DNA of 64,000 bases. It comes from Pseudoteredinibacter isoporae. Lineage in GTDB: Bacteria > Pseudomonadota > Gammaproteobacteria > Pseudomonadales > Cellvibrionaceae. This document shows, piece after piece, positions 43,832 to 53,202 of the stretch (positions within the stretch are counted from its first letter, which is position 1; each line of letters starts with the position of its first letter). The stretch lies in contig NZ_JAAONY010000001.1 in NCBI RefSeq assembly GCF_011602085.1, positions 806,001 to 870,000 of the forward strand, read 5' to 3'. The notes below the pieces were generated by a model that was not told the origin of the DNA, ran no database searches, and saw only the letters and a list, made by a program, of their open reading frames with translations. Made by a program: the position numbers and the translations under genes.

Positions 43832-44551
43832 TCAAGCATCGACAAATTGAGTTTGGCGATCTTTGTAGTAAGCGACAACATCGGTCATCGCCTGCTCGTC
43901 AAATTCTCTGAGGCCAGAAAGTACCATGCGCTTTTCGCCGTGACCCACACGCGTTCCGTTACTGACAATATCAAAGCCGAGCGTTACCGTCCCTCGCTTG
44001 CCTTCCACCAGCAGTTTGGATTCAGCGCCGACGAGTTCGGCGTCATTTAAGTCCAGTCGTTCTAATTCCAGCTCTGCGCCTTCATAGATTACCAGCGGAC
44101 GAGCGGGATTGATCATAACGTTTTGTTCACGCATCAGCGGTACCAGAATGTGTGGAAACGTCAGACCGGAGTAGGCGACGTAGGATTCGCTTAACTTACT
44201 GATCAGTTCAGCGTTCTCGCTATGTTCACCGCTGTAGGTAAGTTTCAGGTAGCATTTGTCATTGTCACCCGTCAGCTGGTGTTGTCCGGCTTCTGCAGCC
44301 TGCAAGCTCAGTTGAATGCCATCGGTTACCATATCGGTAAAGTCGACTTTCATGCTTTGGCTCAAGCCTGCTTTGGCGAGGCTGATGGCAAACAAGAGAT
44401 CTCCAGGTACGCAGAAGCGCTTGGCGTCAACATCGTGAATGGGGTTGTAATCGTTTGCAACAAATTTGGCAAAGCGGCTGGCCTGTTCCCGGGTGAAACT
44501 GAACTGATCGGCGTTTTCCGGGCCAGGGGTGAAGAATTCCTGAATTTGCAT
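43832..44551 (-). CDS. DUF3581 family protein
   Basis: 239-residue cytosolic protein that I assign to DUF3581. The N-terminal half has NDYNPIHDVDAKRFCVPGDLLFA, which resembles the hydratase/MaoC hot-dog motif (N-P-H-D around 'NPIH'), and a later 'LTFPHILVPLMREQNVMINPARPLVIYEGAELEL'-type block in pieces supports the same fold. Catalysis is unproved. It is divergent from the methyltransferase gene (about 110 bp). Confidence 0.78.
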   Translation of the reverse strand: MQIQEFFTPGPENADQFSFTREQASRFAKFVANDYNPIHDVDAKRFCVPGDLLFAISLAKAGLSQSMKVDFTDMVTDGIQLSLQAAEAGQHQLTGDNDKCYLKLTYSGEHSENAELISKLSESYVAYSGLTFPHILVPLMREQNVMINPARPLVIYEGAELELERLDLNDAELVGAESKLLVEGKRGTVTLGFDIVSNGTRVGHGEKRMVLSGLREFDEQAMTDVVAYYKDRQTQFVDA

Positions 44552-44660
44552 ATAATTTTATACTGTTGTTCAAAACCGGGCATTATACACAGTTGGCCTT
44601 CCTGATTCTCGGTAGGTTTACGCCCACCCCCTGGAAAACCAGGCTTCACACAAGGGTGTT

Positions 44661-45881
44661 ATGAATTCGAACTGTCAGCAGCAATATAAGGATCTTTTTG
44701 CCAATCTTTGCGCAGATCTTCAGGTGCAAAAAGAGTATTGGCAATCCAATGCGTTTCGCGAGCCAGAGCTTGCCTGGAGAGACCATTTGCCGAAGTTGCA
44801 CACCGCGCTGTTGGCTCTGGATGATGGGCAGTTGGCTGAAATGGAATCGGATAATGCGATTCTGGGAAAGTTTATCCAGCGCTATCTGCCCGGTTTTAAG
44901 GCCCTCCTGAGCGCTGCTGATTGCGTTCCGTCTCTATCGCTTTCATTGCCGGAAGTGCCTCACGAAATGCGCTTCTTTGCCAATCACATCCCCGGCCGGA
45001 AATGGCAACAGATCCAGTATTTTTCGGCCCATATGGAGGGCCGCGGTGAGCGTTTTGTTGACTGGTGCTGTGGCAAGGGACATCTCGGCCGTTATATCGC
45101 CCGCAGCCGTTCTGCTGAGGTGTTGGGATTGGAGTGGGATCCGGTTCTGGTGGAAGAGGGCCGAGCCATGTCACTGAGCTTGAAAGCGGGCGCAATGGAT
45201 TTGAAGTGTTGTGATGTGCTGTCCAGCGAGAGTACGCAACACCTTACCGGGAAAGACCATGTGTTGGCGTTACACGCCTGTGGAGATCTTCATCGGGAAT
45301 TACTTAATGCGGCGGTGGCTGAGTCAATGCAGGCTGTTTCCATCGCTCCCTGTTGTTATCAGAAGATCCGCGCTGAAAAGCATCGGTTTTTATCTCGCCT
45401 GGGCCAGGAGCAGGTATTGGAACTTCGACGACAGGATCTGCATACCATTGTGCAGGAAACGGTAACGGCTCCGGGAGCGGTTCGTCGCCGCCGAATTCAG
45501 TTGCAACAGTGGCGTCTCGGATTTGATGTTTTGCAGCGACAATTGCGGGGCATAGATGAATACTTGAGTACGCCTTCCTTGCCTCAGTCGGCTTTGAAAT
45601 TGGGCTTTGCTGGTTTCTGTCGTTTACTGGCGGAGCGCCGAGAGTTGCCCCTCACTGATGAGCCTGATTGGGATTATTTTGAAAAGCAGGGTGAGCAGCG
45701 TTTTGCTGAAGCTCGCCGCCTGGATCTGCTGAGGTTGGCATATCGCCGCATTCTTGAAATCACGGTATTGCTGGATCAGATGCTGTTTTTACAGGAGCAG
45801 TCATTTCAGGTGGAGTTGGTGGAGTTCTGCCCGAAGGAGCTGAGCCCTCGCAATTTATTGATTAATGCCTGGCGCGATTAA
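44661..45881 (+). CDS. Class I SAM-dependent methyltransferase (METTL25/RRNAD1-like)
   Basis: 406-residue protein. The central part has the SAM-binding motif FVDWCCGKGHLGRYIA, then VLGLEWDPVLV, and the conserved VLALHACGDLHRELL and AVSIAPCCYQKI seen in the 'methyltransferase 32' family to which eukaryotic METTL25/RRNAD1 proteins belong. The target is unknown. An N-terminal helical region (residues 1-95) and a C-terminal region (from ~290) flank the domain. The following DUF3465 gene is 80 bp downstream. Confidence 0.8.
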   Translation: MNSNCQQQYKDLFANLCADLQVQKEYWQSNAFREPELAWRDHLPKLHTALLALDDGQLAEMESDNAILGKFIQRYLPGFKALLSAADCVPSLSLSLPEVPHEMRFFANHIPGRKWQQIQYFSAHMEGRGERFVDWCCGKGHLGRYIARSRSAEVLGLEWDPVLVEEGRAMSLSLKAGAMDLKCCDVLSSESTQHLTGKDHVLALHACGDLHRELLNAAVAESMQAVSIAPCCYQKIRAEKHRFLSRLGQEQVLELRRQDLHTIVQETVTAPGAVRRRRIQLQQWRLGFDVLQRQLRGIDEYLSTPSLPQSALKLGFAGFCRLLAERRELPLTDEPDWDYFEKQGEQRFAEARRLDLLRLAYRRILEITVLLDQMLFLQEQSFQVELVEFCPKELSPRNLLINAWRD

Positions 45882-45961
45882 GCTGGCCTACAGGCGTTGG
45901 AACCTACTATGGCGCCCCGATGAGTGCATGGTATGAATAAATAAGTATTTAGGAGTTTGGC

Positions 45962-46411
45962 GTGAATCAAAATCGTTTTTGGAAGCAGGCATTCAGCTTT
46001 GTCCTGCTACTGCTGGTTTATGGCGTTTACCAGTTCGGCAACAAGCAGGCCGAGCTGAAACAGCCTGGCGAATACGATGATCTGCTGAGTTTGCAACAAG
46101 CCGTTAGCGCTCAACGCAGTAAGGTTTGGTTTAATGAAACCCAGTTTACCGTGTATAAACTGCTGGCCGACGATACCAAAGGCAGCCGCCATCAACGCTT
46201 TTTGGTGAAGCGGGAAGGGCTGCCCACCTTGTTGGTCGCTCACAATATCGATTTGGCTCCACGAGCCCCTTTGCGTCCAGGCCAAAGCTTGTATATAAAG
46301 GGCCGTTACGAGTGGAATCAGAAAGGCGGTGTGCTGCACTGGACCCACCATGACCCGAGAGGCGTTCAGCCCGGCGGCTGGTTGCGTCTCGGAGAAGAGA
46401 AATACCAATAA
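45962..46411 (+). CDS. DUF3465 family protein
   Basis: 149-residue protein with an N-terminal hydrophobic anchor (QAFSFVLLLLVYGVYQFG) and a periplasmic part carrying the DUF3465 core HQRFLVKREGLPTLLVAHNI, GRYEWNQKGGVLHWTHHDP. The family fold is thought to be OB-like. Start is a GTG with AGGAG upstream. It is 38 bp ahead of the sugar dehydrogenase gene; function unknown. Confidence 0.82.
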   Translation: MNQNRFWKQAFSFVLLLLVYGVYQFGNKQAELKQPGEYDDLLSLQQAVSAQRSKVWFNETQFTVYKLLADDTKGSRHQRFLVKREGLPTLLVAHNIDLAPRAPLRPGQSLYIKGRYEWNQKGGVLHWTHHDPRGVQPGGWLRLGEEKYQ

Positions 46412-46449
46412 TTCGGCCTTTGGCTGCCGTGATACAGGATCAAAATCCC

Positions 46450-47532
46450 ATGTTGAAATCAATGATAAGTGCTTCACTGCTGGTGGCTGCTGGCCTCTCC
46501 CATGCCACTGAGTTTCAAGTCAAGGAAGTCGCCAAGGATTTGAATCGCCCCTGGGGTATGAGCTTTATCAATGGTTACGAAGCTTTGGTTACCGAGAAGG
46601 GTGGCAAGGTGAAGCGCCTGGACCTGCGAACTGGCAAGCATACGGAAGTGACCGGATTACCCGACGATATCTATGTTTATGGTCAGGGCGGTTTGTTGGA
46701 CGTCAATCTGAACGATAACGGCTATGCCTATTTTACTTACAGCAAGCGCAGTGAGCAGCCCGAAATGCACGGTCGTACCGCATTGGCCCGGGCTAAGCTT
46801 GATGGTAACCGTCTGCTGGGCTGGGAAGACCTTGTGGTGACCGAATCCGATACTGAAACCGGGCGTCACTACGGTAGCCGGGTAGTGTTTGATGGCAAAG
46901 GTGCGCTCTATTTTGGTGTGGGTGATCGTGCAAAAAGGCAGCCCGCCCAGGATAACAGCAACCACATCGGTACTCTGTTGCGTGTTGATTTGCAGGGCAA
47001 GGCACTGACCGATAATCCCTTCTACGGCGACAAAAATGTTCAGCCGGAAATTTACAGTTTTGGTCATCGTAATCCCCAGGGACTGGCTTTCGATGCAGAG
47101 GGGCAGCTGTGGGAAATCGAGCACGGCCCTCGGGGTGGTGATGAGATCAACAAAATTGTCGCCGGTCAGAATTACGGTTGGCCGGTGGTGTCTTTCGGTA
47201 AGGAATATCGGGAAGACAAAATGGTGGGCGAAGCCACCCACAAAGAAGGCATGCAGGATGCCGCCAAGGTTTATGTGCCCAGTATTGCGCCCAGTAGTTT
47301 GATGATTTATTCGGGCAAGGTGTTTTCCGAGTGGCGCGGTGATTTCTTTGCGGGTGCTTTGGCGCAAACCCATGTTAATCGCCTGCGATTGAATGCCGAG
47401 GATGAGTTGCTTGAGCAGGAGCGTTTGCTGGATGACGCCAGTGAGCGTATTCGCGACGTTCAGGAAGGCCCGGAAGGTTTTATCTATCTGCTTACCGATT
47501 CCGGCAAGCTGCTGCAGCTCTCGCCCAAGTAG
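46450..47532 (+). CDS. PQQ-dependent sugar dehydrogenase family protein (glucose/sorbosone dehydrogenase type)
   Basis: 360-residue exported protein with a signal peptide (to AAGLSHATEF) and a six-bladed beta-propeller of the soluble glucose dehydrogenase family. Typical blocks: LNRPWGMSFI, YGSRVVFDGKGALYFGVGDR, EIYSFGHRNPQGLAFD and EIEHGPRGGDEIN with LNYGWP-like QNYGWPVV. PQQ dependence is known only for some relatives; many bind no cofactor. The start is the ATG at 46450, after an in-frame TTG at 46420. A GCCCAA/TTGGGC hairpin overlaps the stop codon (47523-47539). Confidence 0.87.
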   Translation: MLKSMISASLLVAAGLSHATEFQVKEVAKDLNRPWGMSFINGYEALVTEKGGKVKRLDLRTGKHTEVTGLPDDIYVYGQGGLLDVNLNDNGYAYFTYSKRSEQPEMHGRTALARAKLDGNRLLGWEDLVVTESDTETGRHYGSRVVFDGKGALYFGVGDRAKRQPAQDNSNHIGTLLRVDLQGKALTDNPFYGDKNVQPEIYSFGHRNPQGLAFDAEGQLWEIEHGPRGGDEINKIVAGQNYGWPVVSFGKEYREDKMVGEATHKEGMQDAAKVYVPSIAPSSLMIYSGKVFSEWRGDFFAGALAQTHVNRLRLNAEDELLEQERLLDDASERIRDVQEGPEGFIYLLTDSGKLLQLSPK

Positions 47533-47678
47533 TTTGGGCGGATCAGGCTTCTGTTCAACGGGCTGGGCAGTGATTGCGTAGCCTGCTTGAATCGCAAACA
47601 CATCGCATTGTTAAGGGGCGAAACCTTAGAATTAATCACCACAAAATGTCTAGCTTTTAGTTCAAAAAAGGTATATTA

Positions 47679-47692
47679 CTCCAAATTTGGAG
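47679..47692. promoter_or_regulatory. Palindrome in the upstream region of the branched-chain dehydrogenase operon
   Basis: A perfect 14-bp palindrome CTCCAAATTTGGAG lies about 195 bp upstream of the E1alpha start. A second repeat, TTGCCT/AGGCAA with an 8-nt spacer, lies at 47706-47725. The 352-bp gap from the sugar dehydrogenase to E1alpha holds these, a candidate -10 TACAAT at 47798-47803, and no gene I can support. Confidence 0.4.
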
Positions 47693-47884
47693 AATTATTC
47701 TTAGCTTGCCTGAGATTTTAGGCAACCCTACCAAAAGCCTCCTTCCCAGCCCCTAGATTAGCAGGACTCTCTAGCTGGCTCGGTGCTAAGCTCTAAATAC
47801 AATAATTGCAGCACTCTTTGCGTACTTTTCCGGCGTCGCTAGATGAACGAGGGAAGGGGCGCCAGCGAGTTTACGGAGGCGAAA

Positions 47885-49072
47885 ATGAGTAGCGCAAGCG
47901 ATGAGAAGCCCAATCTGATGCATCAGACTCAGTTTATTCAGGGGCATGATTTACCCATTCCAACCCTAAGCATCTTGAACGCTGATGGCAGCATCCAAGC
48001 CGGTGCTGAGGTGCCTGAACTGGATCAGGAAACCGCCATCAAAATCTACCGCAATATGGTTTACATCCGTGTTCTTGATGAGCGTATGATCAGTGCCCAG
48101 CGTCAGGGTCGTCTGAGCTTCTATTTGACCTGTTCCGGTGAAGAAGCGGCCGTAACCGGAACCGCTGCGGCGTTCACCATAAACGATATGATCATGGGTC
48201 AGTATCGCGAACAAGCGGCGCTGCGTTTGCGCGGCTTCAGCACCGAGCAGTTTATGAATCAGCTGCTCAGTAATAAAGATGATCTGGGTAAAGGTCGTCA
48301 GATGCCCGTGCACTACGGTTCCAATGAACTCAATTACATGACCATCAGCTCGCCATTGGGTACCCAAATCCCCCAGGCGGCCGGTTATGCCTACGCGCAA
48401 AAGCTGCAAGGCAATGACGCATGTACACTGTGTTACTTTGGTGAAGGTGCGGCTTCCGAAGGTGATTTCCATGCAGGCATGAACATGGCGGCGGTGTTGA
48501 ACTGTCCGGTTGTGTTCGTCTGTCGCAACAACGGCTATGCCATTTCAACCCCTGCCGATGAGCAATTTAAAGGGGATGGTATTGCTGCACGTGGTGTAGG
48601 TTACGGCATCAAAACCATTCGTGTTGATGGCAATGACATTCTGGCGGTGTACAGCGCTTCGCTTGCCGCACGTCGTATTGCCATTGAAAACAATGAGCCA
48701 GTGTTAATTGAAACCATGAGCTATCGCCTTGGCGCACACTCCACTTCCGATGACCCAAGTGGTTATCGCAGTAAAGATGAAGAAGATAAGTGGCGCGAAA
48801 AAGATCCCATCGAGCGTATGCAGAACTGGTTACAAAGCAAGGGCTGGTGGAACGAAGAGGAAGAAAAATCCATTCTTGAGTCCTACCGCAAAGACGTTCT
48901 CGATACCCTCAAACGTGTTGAGAAAAAAGACATGCCAGGCTTGGATGAATTGATCACCGATGTTTACGATACGCCACCCGCTCATTTGCAAAAGCAGTTT
49001 GAAGAATTGAAAGAACACATCGCTAAATATCCGGAAAATTATCCTGTCGCAGGAGGTGCTAAACATGGCTAA
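47885..49072 (+). CDS. bkdA1: Branched-chain 2-oxoacid dehydrogenase E1 component, alpha subunit
   Basis: Thiamine diphosphate-dependent alpha subunit, 395 residues, of the complex that oxidatively decarboxylates the 2-oxoacids of valine, leucine and isoleucine. The diphosphate-binding motif is [19 protein letters not shown], ending in CRNNGYAIS. The loop [16 protein letters not shown] corresponds to the mammalian E1alpha phosphorylation loop. The ATG at 47885 has GGAGG upstream, while the frame is open earlier. It overlaps the E1beta start by 8 nt, so translation is coupled. Confidence 0.95.
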   Translation: MSSASDEKPNLMHQTQFIQGHDLPIPTLSILNADGSIQAGAEVPELDQETAIKIYRNMVYIRVLDERMISAQRQGRLSFYLTCSGEEAAVTGTAAAFTINDMIMGQYREQAALRLRGFSTEQFMNQLLSNKDDLGKGRQMPVHYGSNELNYMTISSPLGTQIPQAAGYAYAQKLQGNDACTLCYFGEGAASEGDFHAGMNMAAVLNCPVVFVCRNNGYAISTPADEQFKGDGIAARGVGYGIKTIRVDGNDILAVYSASLAARRIAIENNEPVLIETMSYRLGAHSTSDDPSGYRSKDEEDKWREKDPIERMQNWLQSKGWWNEEEEKSILESYRKDVLDTLKRVEKKDMPGLDELITDVYDTPPAHLQKQFEELKEHIAKYPENYPVAGGAKHG

Positions 49073-50042
49073 GATGAATTTATTGCAGGCCATTAACAAT
49101 GCCCTGGACAGCGCGATGGCTGCCGATGACAGCATGATTTGTCTGGGTGAGGATGTGGGAAAATTTGGTGGTGTATTTCGCGCGACCAGTCATTTGCAGG
49201 AAAAATACGGTAAAGCCCGTTGTTTCAATACGCCCCTGACTGAACAGGGCATTGCGGGTTTTGCAATTGGTATGGCTGCCCAGGGTTCTACCGCTGTGGC
49301 GGAAATTCAGTTTGCAGATTATATCTTTCCGGCCTTCGATCAGATCGTTAACGAAGCGGCTAAATTCCGTTACCGTTCGGGTAATGAATTTAATGTGGGC
49401 AGCCTTGTATTCCGTACTCCGTATGGTGGTGGTATTGCAGGCGGTTTGTATCACTCGCAATCTCCTGAAGCGTATTTTTGTCACACGCCGGGTTTGAAAG
49501 TGTTAATGCCGTCGAACCCTTATCAGGCGAAAGGTCTGCTTTTATCGGCTATTCGTGACCCTAACCCGGTTCTGTTTTTCGAGCCCAAGCGTTTATACCG
49601 GGCTGCCGAAGGTGATGTGCCAGAAGACGATTACGAGATTCCTATCGGCAAGGCCGAAGTGGTACGCAATGGTAGCGACATCACCCTGCTGGCTTGGGGT
49701 GCACAGATGACTGAAATGTATAAAGCGGCTGACAAAGCGGCCGAAGAAGGCATTTCCTGTGAAGTGATTGATTTGCGCTCACTACTGCCTTGGGATGTAG
49801 AAACCGTTGCGAATTCCGTGCGTAAAACCGGTCGACTGTTGATTGCCCATGAAGCACCGCACACAGGTGGTTTTGGTGGTGAAATCGCCGCAACAATCCA
49901 GCAAGAATGTTTCCTGTCGCTGGAAGCGCCCATCGCGCGCGTTACCGGAATGGATACGCCATTCCCTCTGGCTCACGAGAAAGAATACCTGCCAGATTAT
50001 TTGAAAGTCTATGAAGCCCTAGTGGCCAGCTTGAACTACTGA
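49065..50042 (+). CDS. bkdA2: Branched-chain 2-oxoacid dehydrogenase E1 component, beta subunit
   Basis: 325-residue beta subunit, forming the E1 heterotetramer with the upstream alpha subunit. Typical E1beta blocks: [57 protein letters not shown], and [14 protein letters not shown]. The ATG at 49065 lies inside the end of bkdA1 with GGAGGTG upstream. It is followed after 7 nt by the E2 gene. Confidence 0.95.
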   Translation: MAKMNLLQAINNALDSAMAADDSMICLGEDVGKFGGVFRATSHLQEKYGKARCFNTPLTEQGIAGFAIGMAAQGSTAVAEIQFADYIFPAFDQIVNEAAKFRYRSGNEFNVGSLVFRTPYGGGIAGGLYHSQSPEAYFCHTPGLKVLMPSNPYQAKGLLLSAIRDPNPVLFFEPKRLYRAAEGDVPEDDYEIPIGKAEVVRNGSDITLLAWGAQMTEMYKAADKAAEEGISCEVIDLRSLLPWDVETVANSVRKTGRLLIAHEAPHTGGFGGEIAATIQQECFLSLEAPIARVTGMDTPFPLAHEKEYLPDYLKVYEALVASLNY

Positions 50043-50049
50043 GGTGCTG

Positions 50050-51300
50050 ATGATGATTAAAGATTTTATTTTGCCCGATATCGGTGAGGGTATTGTCGAG
50101 TGTGAAGTCATCGAATGGAAAGTGGCGGAAGGCGATATTATCGAGGAAGACCAGGTGGTCGCGGATGTAAGTACCGACAAAGCCATCGTTGAAATTCCTT
50201 CCATGTACACCGGCAAGGTGGTGAAGCTGCATTATCAGCAGGGCGATATTGCCAAAGTACACAGCCCACTGTTTGCTATCGAGTTGGAAGGCGAAGCGAG
50301 CGATGATGCCGCTCAGGAAGCACCAAAGGCGGAAGAAAAAACTGCTGAAACTGCGGCCCCTGTCGCTGCTGTACAAGAAGAGAAGCCCGCTGCTGTTGAA
50401 AACTCCGGTAAAGTACTCAGTACGCCGGCGGTTCGAAAAATTGCGCGGGAAAATGATCTCGACCTGGCATTGGTAAACGGCACCGGTAAAAACGGTCGCG
50501 TACTCAAAGAAGACGTATTAAATTACCTCGAAGGCAATACGGGCGCTGCAACTACAGGTAGCTCTGTGGTGAGTGCAGCGCTCAGTGCCGATATGGTTGA
50601 TCGTGTTGAGCCTATTAAAGGCGTGCGTGCCGTCATGGGTGCGCGTATGGCGGAGTCGGTTTCTACCATTCCGCACTTTACCTATGCCGAAGAGTTTGAT
50701 GTGACCGAACTGATCAAGTTGCGTTTGAAGCTGAAAGCCATGTACGCCAGCGACGATCTGAAAATCACCATGATGCCGCTCTTTATCAAGGCCTTGTCCT
50801 TGGCCATTAAAGAGTTTCCGATCATGAACAGCCGCGTGAATGAAGCGTTTACCGAGCTGACCTACTTGGCCGAACACAACATCGGCATGGCGGTGGACGG
50901 TAAAACCGGCTTGCTGGTACCCAACATTAAAAATGTTCAGAGCTTAAGTCTGCTGGATGTGGCTGCTGAAGTGACGCGCCTTACGGCAGAAGCGCGCAGC
51001 GGAAAAATCAGCCCGGCCGATCTCAGCGGTGGCACGATTACCATTTCAAACGTAGGTGCTATTGGTGGCACCGTGGCAACGCCGATCATTAATAAGCCCG
51101 AAGTGGCGATTGTTGCGCTGGGGCGTGTTCAGGAATTGCCGCGTTTTAATGCCCATGGTGAAGTGGAAGCTCGTCAAATTATGACCGTAAGTTGGTCTGG
51201 TGATCACCGTGTTATTGATGGCGGTACGATCTCTCGTTTCAATAATTTGTGGAAACAATATCTGGAACAACCTGCGACCATGCTGGCCTCAATGGTGTAA
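50050..51300 (+). CDS. bkdB: Lipoamide acyltransferase E2 of the branched-chain dehydrogenase complex
   Basis: 416-residue core enzyme. One lipoyl domain (residues 1-80, lipoyl-Lys44 in [10 protein letters not shown]), an Ala/Pro/Glu-rich linker, the peripheral subunit-binding domain (about 120-155: [14 protein letters not shown]), and the catalytic domain (from about 190) with the active-site HRVIDGG near the C-terminus. GAGGTGC precedes the ATG at 50050; another ATG follows at once. No E3 (lipoamide dehydrogenase) gene follows, so E3 must be supplied from elsewhere. Confidence 0.95.
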   Translation: MMIKDFILPDIGEGIVECEVIEWKVAEGDIIEEDQVVADVSTDKAIVEIPSMYTGKVVKLHYQQGDIAKVHSPLFAIELEGEASDDAAQEAPKAEEKTAETAAPVAAVQEEKPAAVENSGKVLSTPAVRKIARENDLDLALVNGTGKNGRVLKEDVLNYLEGNTGAATTGSSVVSAALSADMVDRVEPIKGVRAVMGARMAESVSTIPHFTYAEEFDVTELIKLRLKLKAMYASDDLKITMMPLFIKALSLAIKEFPIMNSRVNEAFTELTYLAEHNIGMAVDGKTGLLVPNIKNVQSLSLLDVAAEVTRLTAEARSGKISPADLSGGTITISNVGAIGGTVATPIINKPEVAIVALGRVQELPRFNAHGEVEARQIMTVSWSGDHRVIDGGTISRFNNLWKQYLEQPATMLASMV

Positions 51301-51369
51301 TTGTTCAGGCTTGGGGGTGGCGGCTGTGATATGCTGCCCTGAGGCCTGTTTAGAACAAAACCAACTTCC

Positions 51370-53202
51370 ATGAGCTTAATTGAAAGCGATCAGCTTCAGC
51401 ATTTCTATATCAACGAAGAGCAATCCTTCTATTTGCTCTCCCATCGTGATGCCCAGAAACTTAAAGACTGGTTGAGTCTGTGCCAGCAGCAGCTGGAACG
51501 ACTTGGTTATTTGAATATTGAGTTGTTGGGTAAAGGCGCTTACGGATTTGCGTTCAGTGGCACGGCAGCCAATGGGCAGGAATATGTGTTCAAGTTTGCT
51601 CGTATTACCTTGCCGATCGCTGTTCAGGAACGCCTGGAAGAAGAGGGCTATATGCTCTCCCAGGTGAATCATCCGAATGTGCCTTCTTTTATTGAGTTTA
51701 CGCGTGTTCGCAGCCAGTCCATCCTGATGATGAGTCGGGCCCAGGGAGAAAATCTCGACGATTATGCTCGCCAGCACGGCCGTCTGGGTATCAAGCTTCT
51801 ACTCAGCATTGCTGCACAAATGGTGGATATTCTGCAACAGTTACGCGACAGCGCGAAACGCCAAGCAAAAGCGGTATTGGTGCACGGCGACATCAAGCCT
51901 TCCAATCTGGTTTACGATCAGCAGAGTAATCAGGTCAGTCTGATTGATTGGGGAGCGGCGGTTTATGGTCAGCTCGATCATCAAGGGCAACACAGCAGTG
52001 GTGGTGGTCTTACGGCACTCAGTTCGGATTTGCATCAAACCAATGCCAAACTGGGTGATATTTATTTTATCGGTGAAGAGCAGCTGGAAGGGCAGCTGAG
52101 TTCCCCGCGCTTTGATGAGCAAGGCCTGGCTGGAACACTTTATGCGCTGGCATCGGGGCAGGGCAGTCGCTTTGGCAGTAAGGTGATTTCTCCATTGTCC
52201 TTGGGCTTGCCGGAGGAGTTTGCCCGAACCCTGGCAAACATGATGTCTGATGATGCCCGGCTCAGACGACAGGCCGGAGATTATCTCTTCCGAAACATTC
52301 ACCACATGGCCAAGGTTGCAGTGCATGATCACAATCGCAATGAAGATGCGCCGTTGTTGCCCGTGTGGATCGCTCAGGAAGATCAGGCCATTGAAACTGT
52401 GGTGTACAGCTCTCGTAAATCATTTCTGCGCAAGGAGGTGGACCGGGAAAAGCTGGAAGATGTGAATGATGCTGAATTGGAAAAATATTATAAAAATTAT
52501 CTTTCCGGTATGGCAGATACAGAAAAAGCTTTTGTCACCGCTGTTGCCCATTTGAGTCACTACCCGATCGTGGGGGGGCTGGCGATGCACTGGGACGAAG
52601 AAGGCATCAATATTGACTCCAGTTTAAAGCTGTATGATCGCAGTATGGCGCCAGCTCTATATTCAGCGGTAAACAATATTGTGCATCTCGGGCGAGCGAT
52701 CAATAAGCAGGGCGTTTTCAAAAGCTGTATTTTTGATGCCAAAAAAACTCTGCACATCGAACGTTTGAGTGTTGAAGACGCTTTTGTTGCCAGTGGTGAT
52801 ATGCGTATTGAGTTTGATGTCAGTGATGAAGTGGTGCTGGAGGAGGAGAGTCGCCTGCATTCCTATTTCGAGGATGGCGATGACCCCGATGAAATGTTGC
52901 AGTTACCGGAAGAAATTATGACAGTGCTGGCTCATATGAACAGTCTGCATCATACCGGCTGCATTATTTTTGAAAGTGTCGAGCTGGATTTGAAAATCCA
53001 CAATTATCTGAACCTGTTGGATGCCAGCAAAGTGGATGAGTTTCAGAATTGTCTGGATCAGATTCTGGCCAATATTCATTTGATTGATGGTTTGGGGGTT
53101 TCCGGTTTTATGAAGTTGCCCTACAAAGATACCAAGTTCTTCACCAAACAAGATCAATTACTGGTGAGTTTTTATCAACATCCGGCAAAAGCAGACTCAT
53201 AA
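51370..53202 (+). CDS. Eukaryotic-type Ser/Thr protein kinase family protein
   Basis: 610-residue cytosolic protein. The kinase domain (about residues 50-310) has ELLGKGAYGFAF (glycine loop), Lys75 in YVFKFA, an acidic helix C segment (QERLEEEGYML), HGDIKPSNL with catalytic Asp174, Lys176 and Asn179, and metal-binding Asp193 in LIDWGAA (DWG for DFG). All catalytic residues are kept, so it should be active. The C-terminal half (about 330-610) is of unknown fold. It lies 69 bp after bkdB on the same strand and ends by overlapping the convergent Crp/Fnr gene by 6 bp. Substrate unknown; the E1alpha subunit is one testable candidate. Confidence 0.88.
   Translation: MSLIESDQLQHFYINEEQSFYLLSHRDAQKLKDWLSLCQQQLERLGYLNIELLGKGAYGFAFSGTAANGQEYVFKFARITLPIAVQERLEEEGYMLSQVNHPNVPSFIEFTRVRSQSILMMSRAQGENLDDYARQHGRLGIKLLLSIAAQMVDILQQLRDSAKRQAKAVLVHGDIKPSNLVYDQQSNQVSLIDWGAAVYGQLDHQGQHSSGGGLTALSSDLHQTNAKLGDIYFIGEEQLEGQLSSPRFDEQGLAGTLYALASGQGSRFGSKVISPLSLGLPEEFARTLANMMSDDARLRRQAGDYLFRNIHHMAKVAVHDHNRNEDAPLLPVWIAQEDQAIETVVYSSRKSFLRKEVDREKLEDVNDAELEKYYKNYLSGMADTEKAFVTAVAHLSHYPIVGGLAMHWDEEGINIDSSLKLYDRSMAPALYSAVNNIVHLGRAINKQGVFKSCIFDAKKTLHIERLSVEDAFVASGDMRIEFDVSDEVVLEEESRLHSYFEDGDDPDEMLQLPEEIMTVLAHMNSLHHTGCIIFESVELDLKIHNYLNLLDASKVDEFQNCLDQILANIHLIDGLGVSGFMKLPYKDTKFFTKQDQLLVSFYQHPAKADS

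Noticed and set aside
46657-47601. Minus-strand open frame of 314 codons
   Set aside because: It is opposite the sugar dehydrogenase gene, whose propeller motifs are clear. The frame is open because of codon bias in the true gene.
47776-47791. Possible sigma-54 promoter (TGGC...GC) upstream of bkdA1
   Set aside because: The GG to GC spacing is one base too long for the -24/-12 pattern, and the -12 element is TAAGC rather than TTGC.
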